A program made the position numbers and the translations under genes. Source: Gammaproteobacteria bacterium (GTDB taxonomy: Bacteria > Pseudomonadota > Gammaproteobacteria > Steroidobacterales > Steroidobacteraceae). From it: a DNA stretch of 63,232 nucleotides. Where the stretch lies: the NCBI GenBank assembly GCA_028293745.1, contig JAQGOF010000020.1, forward strand, positions 1 through 63,232. The letters run 5' to 3'. Shown here in pieces: positions 34,620 through 43,637 of this stretch (position 1 is its first letter; the number at the start of each line of letters is the position of its first letter). The notes beneath the pieces were generated by a model. That model saw only the letters and a list, made by a program, of their open reading frames with translations. It did not search any database and was not told where the DNA came from.

Positions 34620-37082
34620 ATGTCATATGCGACCCGGGGAATCTCTTCGAAACTGGTTTTGCGCCTGCGGGACGCAGCAATAGGCGGAGCGATCGGTTGT
34701 ATCGCGTTTGGGCTGAGCGACGTTGTCAACGCAGCGGATGCGGCTACTCCGGATACGCCCGGTGAAGCTCAGGGCGGTGGCCTGGAGGAAGTCGTAGTAA
34801 CGGCGCAGAAGCGCGAAGAGAGCCTGCAGAAGGTGCCGCTGTCGGTGGCCGCACTGAATGCCGAGGAGCTGCAGAGCCGCGGTATCGCCAACCTCAGTGA
34901 TCTCATGGGCGGGCAGGTGCCCTCGCTGAGAATCGAGCCGTTCGCCGGCAACCCGACCGTGCTCGAGGTCGGCATCCGCGGGTTCATCGACTCCAACGGC
35001 GTGAACGTCACGAACGAAAACCCCGTTCCGATCTATATCGATGACGTCTACCAGGGACGGCAGACCGCCACCTCGCTGCAACTCACCGAAATCGACCGGA
35101 TCGAAGTCCTGCGGGGACCGCAGGGCACACTGTTCGGCCGCAACGCCGAAGGCGGCGCCGTACGTTTCGTATCGAAAGAGCCTACCGGCCGATTCGGAAT
35201 CCGCGAGCACATCGAGGGCGGAAACTTCGGCTACTGGAACACCACCACGCACATGGATCTGCCTTCGGTGGCCAATGTGGCCACCAAGATCGATTTCCTG
35301 GCGCGTGACGACGATGGCTGGCAGACGAACCCAGCCCCCGGCCAGAACAACTTTGGGCGCCTGAAAGCGCTTGCTGCCCGTTTTACGGCGCTGTGGAAGC
35401 CAACGGACACCACGAGCCTGGAATACTCGTACGACTGGACCCAGCTCAAGTCCACCGAGGTGTTCAACCAACAGTTGGCCACAAACGACCTGTATCAGCA
35501 CCTGGCGCCGACTTTCGCGACGACCATCTGGCCGATTCAGACCGAGCGCGCCAACAACTCCACGTACCCGCTGTTCCGGCCGTTTGACAATCAGAAATTC
35601 TCCGGTCACCGGGTGACCGGCAGCTGGGCGATCAACGACTCGATCGCGCTGAAATCCATTACTGCCTACCGCAGCGATGTCTCGCCGCTGTGGAACACCG
35701 CCAGCACTTCGGCCGCGATCCCCGGAATATTCGTCGGTTCCCCGGTCCCGTATCTCAGCGGCCCGTCGGTCAAGTATGACATCCAGCACAACCAGTTCTC
35801 GGAGGAGCTACAGCTCACCGGCAACACTCATACGTTGAACTGGGTGACGGGCCTGTTCTTCTTCAACGAGCACGGCACTCAGATCGACACGACCTACTTC
35901 GGCCTGGGCTGGCCCAACGCGATCACCTCGGGGCCCCCGGGATTTGTCCCCGTGGTGCTGGGTACTCCGACGGCGCTGGATCCACCTGCGCTGGTGCCGC
36001 GCTCGGCAACGGGTGCCACCGTGCACAATCGCTCCTATGCGGCGTTCGGTCAGGTGACCTGGCGGCCTGGAACTCTCGATGACAAGCTTTCCTACACGGT
36101 TGGTTTGCGCGTCGGCCGTGACGAAAAGGATGCCACGCGGCCAACGGGAGGTGTCTACAACCAGGTCACGTATCCCGTGCCTCCGGCTACGGTTCCTCCG
36201 CCGCCCGATTTCATCTGTACTGTCACGCCGCGGCCGGCCCAGTGCAGCTCCAACACCTCGCAGACGAAGGCGTTGCCGCTCGCATCGATTGCGTACGACT
36301 GGTCGCACGATGTAACCAGCTACTTGCGGTATTCGACAGGTTACCAGGCCTCTGTAGTCGGGCTTGCGGGGCAGACGTTCAAAGCGGTCAAGGAGAGCAC
36401 CGTGGACTCGTTTGAGTTCGGAACCAAATCCGAGCTCCTGAATCACAGGATCCGCCTCAACGCGGCAGCGTTCTACCTGCTGTGGAAAGACCCCCAGGAG
36501 AACGTGCAGACCGTGAGTTCCTCGACCGTTGAGTACTTCAACGGGCCCGAGATCAAGATCGAAGGCCTGGAGCTGGATAGTTCATTTCTGCCGACGGACG
36601 GACTGCAGATCAATGTATCGGCGACGTATCTGAATGGACGGCAGGCCCAGGCCTTGAACCCTTATCCCAATCCGTACACCGGCGGCGGCGCGACGCCTAT
36701 ATTCAACCGGCTGTTCGCATTGCCGAAGTGGACTGGCTCGGTATCGGTCCTTTATGACATCGCGAGAACGAACTACGGCATCTGGCGCGTCGATGCAGAC
36801 GCGAACGCCACATCCAGCTATTACACAGTGCCGCAGGTGTCCATCCCCGTGCGGGCGTACACCCTGGTCAACGGGCGTTTCGGGCTCGCCGAAATACCGC
36901 TGGGCGGCGGCAAGCTAGATCTCTTTGCGTGGGGAAAAAATCTCACCAACAAGAGCTACGAGACCTTCATCTACGCGGCTCCAGCAGCGTTCGCCTTGGA
37001 CCCGACGAAGCCAGCGGTTAACACGGACGCAGCTTTCGGGCAGCCGAGGACGTACGGAGTGTCGCTGAACTTCACCTACTGA
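34620..37082 (+). CDS. TonB-dependent outer-membrane receptor
   Basis: An 820-residue TonB receptor. A signal peptide covers about the first 40 residues (hydrophobic AAIGGAIGCIAFGL, then VNAADA). The TonB-box/plug start is EEVVVTAQKREESLQKVPLSV-like, followed by plug motifs such as RIEVLRGPQGTLFGRNAEGGAV and a barrel ending in the aromatic VSLNFTY. It should import a large or hydrophobic substrate through the outer membrane. ATG 34620 was chosen because GAGGGGG precedes it. The shared operator-like motif links it to the catabolic genes, so the cargo is probably the degraded compound rather than iron. Confidence 0.9.
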   Translation: MSYATRGISSKLVLRLRDAAIGGAIGCIAFGLSDVVNAADAATPDTPGEAQGGGLEEVVVTAQKREESLQKVPLSVAALNAEELQSRGIANLSDLMGGQVPSLRIEPFAGNPTVLEVGIRGFIDSNGVNVTNENPVPIYIDDVYQGRQTATSLQLTEIDRIEVLRGPQGTLFGRNAEGGAVRFVSKEPTGRFGIREHIEGGNFGYWNTTTHMDLPSVANVATKIDFLARDDDGWQTNPAPGQNNFGRLKALAARFTALWKPTDTTSLEYSYDWTQLKSTEVFNQQLATNDLYQHLAPTFATTIWPIQTERANNSTYPLFRPFDNQKFSGHRVTGSWAINDSIALKSITAYRSDVSPLWNTASTSAAIPGIFVGSPVPYLSGPSVKYDIQHNQFSEELQLTGNTHTLNWVTGLFFFNEHGTQIDTTYFGLGWPNAITSGPPGFVPVVLGTPTALDPPALVPRSATGATVHNRSYAAFGQVTWRPGTLDDKLSYTVGLRVGRDEKDATRPTGGVYNQVTYPVPPATVPPPPDFICTVTPRPAQCSSNTSQTKALPLASIAYDWSHDVTSYLRYSTGYQASVVGLAGQTFKAVKESTVDSFEFGTKSELLNHRIRLNAAAFYLLWKDPQENVQTVSSSTVEYFNGPEIKIEGLELDSSFLPTDGLQINVSATYLNGRQAQALNPYPNPYTGGGATPIFNRLFALPKWTGSVSVLYDIARTNYGIWRVDADANATSSYYTVPQVSIPVRAYTLVNGRFGLAEIPLGGGKLDLFAWGKNLTNKSYETFIYAAPAAFALDPTKPAVNTDAAFGQPRTYGVSLNFTY

Positions 37083-37094
37083 GGTGATTTGAGC

Positions 37095-37118
37095 GGGGGC
37101 GATCACGTGGTCGCCCCC
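37095..37118. terminator. Hairpin between convergent TonB receptor and LuxE-like genes
   Basis: GGGGGCGA at 37095-37102 pairs perfectly with TCGCCCCC at 37111-37118 around an 8-base loop. It lies in the 48-base gap between the two convergent genes. There is no U-run on either strand, so it may need Rho or act by blocking. Confidence 0.6.
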
Positions 37119-37130
37119 ACCCGTGCCCGG

Positions 37131-38486
37131 CTACTCGCCGACCGCCCCCCGGATGTAGTTATCGATCGTCCCGGCGCAGCCGATGTGATCATCCTCACCG
37201 GTCTGCGCCCAGCGCGTAATGTTGTCCAGCAATGTGGGTCCCGGCCGACCACACGCGCAGCGAGCCGCGAAATCGATGCTGACCTTATCGCCGCTGATCA
37301 GTCCGCCCCAGCGCCCTTCGAAACCCAGGTCCAGAAATCCAAAGCGGCCCTCAGCCAGACCGCCGCTTGCATCGGCAGCGCTGAGCAGGCGCTCTCCCGT
37401 CCGGTCCAACACGAGAGTGATCAACCCGGGCGGCCGGTGGTACCGGCCGGCCTCACAGCGGGGCATCAGGTTCATCAACTCAGTCATGCCATAGGCGCCA
37501 GGCCGCACGATATCCCCGAAGAACCGCTGCACCTGCTCCTGGTAGTCCGGGGGTAGGGCAATCCCTTTGACGCCGCCACCGGCAAACACAACGGATTGCG
37601 GGTGGAACTCACCGTCCTGTATGCCGCGCTCGCGCGCACGCGAAATCAACATCATGTATTGGGCCCACATGCCGGATACGTAGATGGGTTGTTCCCGGTA
37701 ATCGAGGATACGGTCGATGAGCGCGGTCAGAGCCGCGTGCTGCCGCTGCCCCTTTTCCTTCGCTACGCTCTCGAGTTGGGCGATCTCACCGGGGCTCGCC
37801 TCGCCGGTTGCAATTCTCTTGCGCAAGGCTGCCATGCGGCTGACTTCGGAGATTTTGAGGGGCTCGTCAGACAGAGCGTGCACCTCACCGGCACGAGCCC
37901 AGTTCTGCGCGCCGATCTGAGCGGCTTCAACGGCGCTGTTAGGCCCCTTGATCGGCCCGAGCCAGAAAAAAATGTGATCGCCGTCGGCCCGTACCAGAGG
38001 CCATCCGACCGTGTGGCGAAAGTGGCGCTTCTTCAACTCAAAATCGGCGTCGGTCTGATTGAGGAAGGAGCATTTGCCGGAGGTTCCGCTGGTTGCGAGC
38101 ACCCGGCGCCCGGCAAGCCAAAGCCGCTCGATCCACTCATCGATGTCCTTGACGCCGGTGATATCAACCTGTGCGCCGCCCGGGACGGACAAGGTGTCCA
38201 GCCATTGCAGCAATCGGTCCCAGCGCCCCTGCTCGACGAACGAAGCCGGGTAGGATTTGTACACCGTGTGCGCGAAGAGCAACGGAACCAGATCTTCGAA
38301 TGAGCGAATTGAATTGATGCCGGCGCCGGCGGCCCGCCGCTCGAGCAGCGGTATCTGCCGCCGGCGGATCTCGAATAACTCCTGCGCCGCCTGTAACTGC
38401 AGTGGCTCCAACTCCGCTGCATCGATTGCATAGGCGGCGTCCGGATCGACGATGAGATCGAGTAACTTCCGGCGTGTGCTGCTCAT
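37131..38486 (-). CDS. LuxE/PaaK-like AMP-forming acyl-activating enzyme (copy 2)
   Basis: A 451-residue paralogue of the protein encoded at 255-1598, matching along its whole length. It has ATSGTSGKCSFLN, YGMTEL, ISGDK and CACGRPGPTLL. LuxE proteins activate a fatty acid and hold it on a cysteine or serine while LuxC reduces it to the aldehyde. A LuxC-like gene is two genes upstream in the same leftward operon, with a transporter gene between. This supports an acid-to-aldehyde reductase. Direct adenylate-to-CoA transfer cannot be excluded. The ATG overlaps the transporter stop by four bases. Confidence 0.78.
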   Translation of the reverse strand: MSSTRRKLLDLIVDPDAAYAIDAAELEPLQLQAAQELFEIRRRQIPLLERRAAGAGINSIRSFEDLVPLLFAHTVYKSYPASFVEQGRWDRLLQWLDTLSVPGGAQVDITGVKDIDEWIERLWLAGRRVLATSGTSGKCSFLNQTDADFELKKRHFRHTVGWPLVRADGDHIFFWLGPIKGPNSAVEAAQIGAQNWARAGEVHALSDEPLKISEVSRMAALRKRIATGEASPGEIAQLESVAKEKGQRQHAALTALIDRILDYREQPIYVSGMWAQYMMLISRARERGIQDGEFHPQSVVFAGGGVKGIALPPDYQEQVQRFFGDIVRPGAYGMTELMNLMPRCEAGRYHRPPGLITLVLDRTGERLLSAADASGGLAEGRFGFLDLGFEGRWGGLISGDKVSIDFAARCACGRPGPTLLDNITRWAQTGEDDHIGCAGTIDNYIRGAVGE

Positions 38487-39391
38487 GGGCGGCTACCCTC
38501 CAGTTTTATAGGGGCTGGTGCTGGCCCCGGCGTGGCTGGTCGCATGAACATCGTCGCAACACCTCCACTGGCGATGACCAATGCCATGCCGATCCACGAC
38601 ATCGCCGGAAGGTGGTCGTTCCAGATCACGATTCCGACTATGCTGGTGAAGACGACCTGCGAGTACCCCAGCAACGAGACCAGCAGTGTGTGTCCGCGCT
38701 GATAGGCGAGCGTCAGCATGATCTGACCGAATGCGGCAAATACGGCCGCGGCAAGCACAGCCAGCGAGCCCTGAACCGACAACGCGGCCGGATGGCTCAG
38801 CAGGAACCAGGGCAGGGTTGCGATAGTGATGAATGCCGAGAAATACAGAACCGTTTTGACGGGGTACTCTTTGAGTCTGCCGAGTGCGCGGATGTTGAGT
38901 GCGGTCCAGGCGGCCAGCACTGCAGAGGAGAGTGCTATCAAGCCGGCGAACCACTGCGATTCGTCAAATGTCGGACGCAGCAACAGGACAACTCCGCAAA
39001 GGCCACCCGCGAGGGCGATGAGCTGGGAGCGCTCGGGTCGCTCGCGATGCACGTACGCCAACATCGCAGCCAGGAGCAGCGGGGAGGTGTAGTTCAGGCT
39101 GACCGCCGTCGCGAGCGGTAACAGGGAAACCGCAGCCACATAGGAGACCAGCCCGCCGTAGCCCGCGATCGCGCGCCGCAGATGCATTCTCCAATGGGGG
39201 CTGCCGAGCGGAAGATTCCGGTACTTCAGGTAGGCGGACATCACCAGCACGGAAAAGGCGCCCCGATAAAAGATGATGTGGGCGAGCGGGACCCCGCGCC
39301 CGGAGGCCAGCTTGATGCTGGCGACCATCCCCGTGAATGCGAGGCTGGCACCAATCATCCAAAGTGATTGCCTCCGGGCGGCGCTGTGCAT
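38483..39391 (-). CDS. EamA/DMT-family transporter
   Basis: A 302-residue membrane protein with about ten hydrophobic segments arranged as two EamA repeats (for example SLWMIGASLAFTGMVASI near the N-terminus and SWIGMALVIASGGVATMFM at the end). Members export or exchange small metabolites at the inner membrane; the substrate is unknown. It is placed between the LuxC-like and LuxE-like genes in a leftward operon, overlapping the LuxE start, so it may handle a product or by-product of that pathway. Confidence 0.84.
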   Translation of the reverse strand: MHSAARRQSLWMIGASLAFTGMVASIKLASGRGVPLAHIIFYRGAFSVLVMSAYLKYRNLPLGSPHWRMHLRRAIAGYGGLVSYVAAVSLLPLATAVSLNYTSPLLLAAMLAYVHRERPERSQLIALAGGLCGVVLLLRPTFDESQWFAGLIALSSAVLAAWTALNIRALGRLKEYPVKTVLYFSAFITIATLPWFLLSHPAALSVQGSLAVLAAAVFAAFGQIMLTLAYQRGHTLLVSLLGYSQVVFTSIVGIVIWNDHLPAMSWIGMALVIASGGVATMFMRPATPGPAPAPIKLEGSRP

Positions 39392-39423
39392 GGCGGTCTA
39401 TGATGGTACCTCCCGGCCTGCCG

Positions 39424-40821
39424 TCAATCCTCGTCGTTCACCCAGCGCACGAATCTATGCAGGGGGTAGAAGCCGTCATGCGGCAGACCTGCCGCCGGCC
39501 CCAACGCGTGGCCCAGAGTCACGACACGCTGAACGCCGGCGGAGGCAAGTGCATCTCGCACCTCACGCTTGCGCTCCGCCGGGTAAACACCCACGGTTTG
39601 GGTCGCAACGTTGGCAAACTTCACGGCCTCGGCCAGAGATCTGACCGGTACGACATTCACAACTTTGCGGTCGGGGTAGAACTCGACGGGCTCTTCGGAG
39701 CGGATGACGATGCCGCGGCCGTCAAATTTTCCCCACACGCGGTAGTCGGGCTCGAGGCCAGCAAGCACTTCGATCTGCTCGCGCAGCTCCCCCGTCACCG
39801 GCTGGCCAACAATGGCGCAGGTGGGCCGCTCGACGCCCAGTTGTGCCTGCAGCAGAGCACAGTAACGGTCAGCCTCCACGGTGCTGCCTTCAACAAATTG
39901 GATGCGGCTGGAAACGCACGCGCCCTGGTTGTAAGGCGTCGCATCGTCGCCTGCGAGTCGGGCCACGTCCGCAAGAGTCTCTTCCGAGGCGAAGGCTTCG
40001 TGGCCGATGAGCGAAATCGAGGTCTTCGGATCGAAGGCGACCAGCTCAAACCCCGGGCCGATGTACTTCTTTGCGCTGCGCAGCGCCGACTCACCGCCCC
40101 AGGCGACGAGCTTGTCAAAGAATTGCGGACGCAGCAGACGGCTCTCCACCATCTCATCGCCGCCGCGCCAGTAAACTGCCGAGAACGAGCGGACGACCGG
40201 ATGATTCGGCGCAACCTTGGCCATCGCTCTGAGGATCGACGTCGCCGTGAACAGATCGTTGGAGGGCAGCTTCAGCAGGTGGACGCCCTTGGTGAGCGCG
40301 CCGCGGATGATGGAGATTGCTGCCACACCGGGGGCATTGCCGGCCAGTATATGAACCAACCGCGGGGGAAACGCCCGCACGCGGGCGGCCCGGCCGGATT
40401 CGGAGTTGACCTCCTTCCAGCCATCGAGGACGGCGGGTCCGCCCAGCTCGTTGTTGATCTGCGCATGCATGCCGCCGCGATGGAACAGGGCGCCGAGCCG
40501 CGCGTAGTCGCGTTCGAGAACACCGGGATCGAGGGGGCTCGTACGCTTCATCTGATCGCAGGCTTGCGCCAGCAGGCCATCTGGATCGCGTGTGAGCCGC
40601 TCTCCCGTGGCGACCAGGAGGTCCATGATCTGCGCCACGGGCACATCGAAGGCAGGTCCTGGCAGCGTGCGCGGCCAGATCAGCGCGTCCAGGTCCAGTT
40701 TCGGCGTGGCGAAGGGGGCGCTGGCCGGCCCGTATCGTTCAGCCATTCCCTCCAGAGTCTGTCCCTTGATGACGTGCGGGACTGCGGTGGGGCCTGTAGT
40801 GCTGGCAGGATTCGCGCTCAT
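39424..40821 (-). CDS. LuxC-like acyl-CoA reductase
   Basis: A 465-residue protein of the LuxC acyl-CoA reductase family, a branch of the aldehyde dehydrogenase fold. The catalytic cysteine is Cys302 in NQGACVSSR, which matches the LuxC pattern. HILAGNAPGVAAISIIRG and LLKLPSND make up the cofactor region. LuxC reduces an activated acyl group to an aldehyde with NADPH. No luxA, luxB or luxD-like gene is present, so bioluminescence is not suggested. It is first in the operon luxC-like, transporter, luxE-like, and is divergent from the Rieske oxygenase with operator-like site 7 between them. Confidence 0.85.
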   Translation of the reverse strand: MSANPASTTGPTAVPHVIKGQTLEGMAERYGPASAPFATPKLDLDALIWPRTLPGPAFDVPVAQIMDLLVATGERLTRDPDGLLAQACDQMKRTSPLDPGVLERDYARLGALFHRGGMHAQINNELGGPAVLDGWKEVNSESGRAARVRAFPPRLVHILAGNAPGVAAISIIRGALTKGVHLLKLPSNDLFTATSILRAMAKVAPNHPVVRSFSAVYWRGGDEMVESRLLRPQFFDKLVAWGGESALRSAKKYIGPGFELVAFDPKTSISLIGHEAFASEETLADVARLAGDDATPYNQGACVSSRIQFVEGSTVEADRYCALLQAQLGVERPTCAIVGQPVTGELREQIEVLAGLEPDYRVWGKFDGRGIVIRSEEPVEFYPDRKVVNVVPVRSLAEAVKFANVATQTVGVYPAERKREVRDALASAGVQRVVTLGHALGPAAGLPHDGFYPLHRFVRWVNDED

Positions 40822-40874
40822 GGCTCGCGTGCTCCACGTGGGCAGATCGATTGGCCCTAGGCTACCACAAATTT

Positions 40875-40885
40875 GAACGCTGTTC
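40875..40885. promoter_or_regulatory. Operator-like element, site 7 (core palindrome)
   Basis: GAAC, 3 bases, GTTC: the eleven-base core of the island's motif, perfect in its arms. The outer half-site at the expected distance is weak on either side. It lies in the 110-base gap between the divergent LuxC-like and Rieske genes and could control both. Confidence 0.55.
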
Positions 40886-40931
40886 TAAAATAGGCATGGA
40901 GCGTGCGCCACCCCCGGCGCCGGAGGAAGAC

Positions 40932-42365
40932 ATGAACGCAAGTCTGGGCCGGCAGGCTGAAACCCCTCATCCGTATGCAATCCAACGCCCTGACCGCATT
41001 CCTGTCCAGCGGTACTTTGACGCTGAATTCTATGCACTCGAGCGCGAGAAGCTTTGGCCGCGCGTGTGGCAGATGGCCTGCCGCCTGGAGGAAATCCCCA
41101 AGCCCGGGGACTTCGTGGTGTACGAAATATTCGATGAGTCGGTGATCGTCACACGCGTCGATGCAAACACGGTGAAAGCATTCCACAACGCGTGCCGCCA
41201 TCGGGGCGTACAGCTGGTGCAGGACCGTGGCAGTGCACCCGACGGCTTCACTTGCCCCTTCCATGGATGGCAGTGGAAGACTGATGGCAAGTGCAAATTC
41301 GTCTATTCCCCCACGCTCTTCGAGAAGGATCAGCTCAAGGGGCAGGATCTCGCCCTGCGCGAATGCCGGCTGGAGACCTGGGGTGGCTGCGCCTTCATCA
41401 ACTTCGATAACAATGCCCCATCGCTGCGCGAGTCCATCGAACCGTTCGCCACCATGCACGATGCGTGGCACGTCGAGTCTCTTAGAACGGAATGGTGGCT
41501 CGCCGCGCGTCTGCCCGTGAACTGGAAGCTCGCAATGGAGGCTTTCATGGAGGGCTATCACGTGATGGCCACCCATCCGCAACTGCTGCCCCCAGGAGCC
41601 ACGGCGGGCCCGGATACCGTCTACGCCAAGATGCCACCCGAGCTATCGCCGATGTCGCCGTTTCTAACCGCGACGACGGCGCCGATGCCCGATACGGTGA
41701 AGTCGCGTGAGTTCATTGAGATGAATCTCTACTACATGCGATTGCTCAACGAGGGCATGGCAGGCATGACGCACGCCAAGGACATTCGTACCGCGGAGGC
41801 ACTGGTGGATGCGCCGTTGCCGGCAGACATGCTCGGAGCCATGACAACCTTTCGCAAAATGTTGAACGAGGCCGTGGTCGCTGACCATCGCAAGCAGGGC
41901 ATGGACATCGGCGATCTGAACGATGTGGACCGCAAGAACTATGCGACGTCGGTGAATTTCTGTTTTCCGCACTACTTCCTGCTGCCAACCTTCGGTAGCG
42001 CCTCCTCGTACCGGATCCGGCCATTGGGTCCCGAGGAATGTCTCTTCGAGTTGTGGTCCCTGACGCGATTTCCGCCTGGGACCGAGCCGCCGCGCATCAA
42101 GACCCCAACACCGATGGGACCGGACGATCCTCGCTGGCCGCCGATTCCGCAGCAGGACTTCTCGAACCTGCCGCGCCAGCAGCGCGGACTGCACACTCGC
42201 GGGTTCGAGTTCATGCGCCTGTCCAACCAGATGGAAGGATTGATCAGCAATTATCAGCGGCTCATCGATGGCTACCTGGCAGGGCAGGGCTACGACAAGC
42301 TTCTGCCGGCCGCGCACAAGGTGTCCGGTAGCATCGATGTACCGGTGGCCGATCTGGGGTTCTGA
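40932..42365 (+). CDS. Rieske non-haem iron oxygenase, alpha subunit
   Basis: A 477-residue ring-hydroxylating oxygenase. The Rieske [2Fe-2S] ligands are Cys88, His90, Cys108 and His111 (NACRHRG and TCPFHGWQW). The catalytic iron ligands include His210 and His215 in MEGYHVMATHP. It would hydroxylate an aromatic or alicyclic substrate using electrons from a reductase, none of which is seen nearby. It is longer than KshA steroid 9alpha-hydroxylases (about 390 residues), so that role is not implied. GGAGGAAG lies just before ATG 40932; earlier in-frame ATGs lack such a site. Confidence 0.9.
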   Translation: MNASLGRQAETPHPYAIQRPDRIPVQRYFDAEFYALEREKLWPRVWQMACRLEEIPKPGDFVVYEIFDESVIVTRVDANTVKAFHNACRHRGVQLVQDRGSAPDGFTCPFHGWQWKTDGKCKFVYSPTLFEKDQLKGQDLALRECRLETWGGCAFINFDNNAPSLRESIEPFATMHDAWHVESLRTEWWLAARLPVNWKLAMEAFMEGYHVMATHPQLLPPGATAGPDTVYAKMPPELSPMSPFLTATTAPMPDTVKSREFIEMNLYYMRLLNEGMAGMTHAKDIRTAEALVDAPLPADMLGAMTTFRKMLNEAVVADHRKQGMDIGDLNDVDRKNYATSVNFCFPHYFLLPTFGSASSYRIRPLGPEECLFELWSLTRFPPGTEPPRIKTPTPMGPDDPRWPPIPQQDFSNLPRQQRGLHTRGFEFMRLSNQMEGLISNYQRLIDGYLAGQGYDKLLPAAHKVSGSIDVPVADLGF

Positions 42366-42375
42366 GAGTCGCCGT

Positions 42376-42407
42376 TGCGGCGTGCGAGGCATGCTTCGCA
42401 CGCCGCA
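42376..42407. terminator. Strong hairpin between convergent Rieske and DUF1214-like genes
   Basis: A perfect 12-base stem (42376-42387 with 42396-42407) around an 8-base loop lies eleven bases after the Rieske stop and 24 bases before the end of the convergent gene. No long U-run follows. It probably serves as a two-way terminator. Confidence 0.65.
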
Positions 42408-42430
42408 GATGGCTGTTGGTGAAGCTCGCT

Positions 42431-43624
42431 CTAGACGTTGAACCGCCGACCCACCTGGCGCCTGCGCTCATCGAGCTGCTGGCGACGCAAAGCTGGTGAG
42501 ACGGAGGGCGTCGCCCGCGGCAGATGCTGGCGAACATCCGCGACCGGCACGAGTTTCGTGGTGGGGACAGGGAAGCGGTCGCTCAGGTACCAGCGCCACT
42601 GTGCGTAGGCCTGCGGGAAGCCTGATGTATCCACCCAATTCGGTACTCCGGGGTCGCGGGCGGACAGTACGATCCTGACTTTGCCATCCGCATCGATCAC
42701 GGCCTGCCTGTTATTGATCGAGGACTGGTGGAAGCGGTAGTCGATGGTCTGGTAGAAAAAATCGGCGAGTTGCAGGCTCCAGTGTTTGACCTGGGGTATC
42801 TCACATTCAATGATGAGGGCCTGCCCGGCGCTCAGGTCATAGAGCATCTTGACGTAACCCGCAAGCGGATTGCCGCCGATCCTGGTCACATCCTCGGTCG
42901 GTAACCAGAACCGGTTCATCCCGACGGCTGCGTCCACTTCCTCGACCATGCGCATCCAGGTCTGCAGCGAAAACGTGGTCTGATACGCCATTGCCCGCAA
43001 ACGCTGCGCAATTTCTGCTTCACTGAGCAGCAGCGAGTCCGAGGGCAACGAGTCCAGCGGCTCGATGTGAATCGTCGCACCCGCGCCGACCGCCCAGTCA
43101 TCCCAGATGTCGCGCACCAACAGGCAGATATTGGGGGCGTTCCGATCGAGCCGAATCCAGTTGCCCGGTTGCTCATCGGGCGCGGCAGTGATCTCAAAGG
43201 AGCCGTCGGCCGACTGCTGAAACTGGTCCACGTCCCAACTGCCGAGGTTGCTTTGATCGGCATCTCCCCACCAGCCGCGCTGCGCTTGAATGTGCAGCCA
43301 AGGAGTCTGGCCACGGGTTCCCCAGATGCGATAACGGCGCGCCCCGTCTATCTTCGTCCAGTGATAGCGGAAGTCCGGGCTCGGCGCGCCCCAGTTGTAC
43401 TCGACGGGTGTAAACATCAGGTGTGAGAAGAACGTGGGGAAGGCCGTGCGCGGACCCATGTACGTGTTGAATCCGAAAGCCTGCATCATCGAGATGAAGT
43501 ACATGGCCTGCGCGCGCATCTGGGGAGTCTGTGCCCAGCGCCAGCCGAGCGCGGTGGCCCTGGCGGCATCGATGGCTTGCAGATATTCGGACCAGGCCTG
43601 ATCGGACTGCGCTGAATCAACCAT
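42431..43624 (-). CDS. DUF1214-like protein (copy 2)
   Basis: A 397-residue relative of the protein at 16789-17979. Shared signatures include IIECEIPQVKHWSLQLAD and LSARDPGVPNWVDTSG. The start ATG 43624 follows GGGGGAGATCC. No signal peptide is seen. It lies 13 bases after the sulfotransferase-like gene, repeating the pairing of the first copy but with the sulfotransferase upstream. Its function is unknown; a partner role to the sulfotransferase-like protein is inferred from the repeated association. Confidence 0.72.
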   Translation of the reverse strand: MVDSAQSDQAWSEYLQAIDAARATALGWRWAQTPQMRAQAMYFISMMQAFGFNTYMGPRTAFPTFFSHLMFTPVEYNWGAPSPDFRYHWTKIDGARRYRIWGTRGQTPWLHIQAQRGWWGDADQSNLGSWDVDQFQQSADGSFEITAAPDEQPGNWIRLDRNAPNICLLVRDIWDDWAVGAGATIHIEPLDSLPSDSLLLSEAEIAQRLRAMAYQTTFSLQTWMRMVEEVDAAVGMNRFWLPTEDVTRIGGNPLAGYVKMLYDLSAGQALIIECEIPQVKHWSLQLADFFYQTIDYRFHQSSINNRQAVIDADGKVRIVLSARDPGVPNWVDTSGFPQAYAQWRWYLSDRFPVPTTKLVPVADVRQHLPRATPSVSPALRRQQLDERRRQVGRRFNV

Positions 43625-43637
43625 TGGATCTCCCCCG

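Noticed and set aside
37131..40821. A bioluminescence (lux) operon
   Set aside because: Only LuxC- and LuxE-like genes are present; no luciferase subunits or LuxD-like thioesterase.
39337..40860. A 507-codon plus-strand open frame opposite the LuxC-like gene
   Set aside because: The minus strand encodes a well-conserved LuxC-like protein; the plus frame has an Arg/His-rich shadow composition.
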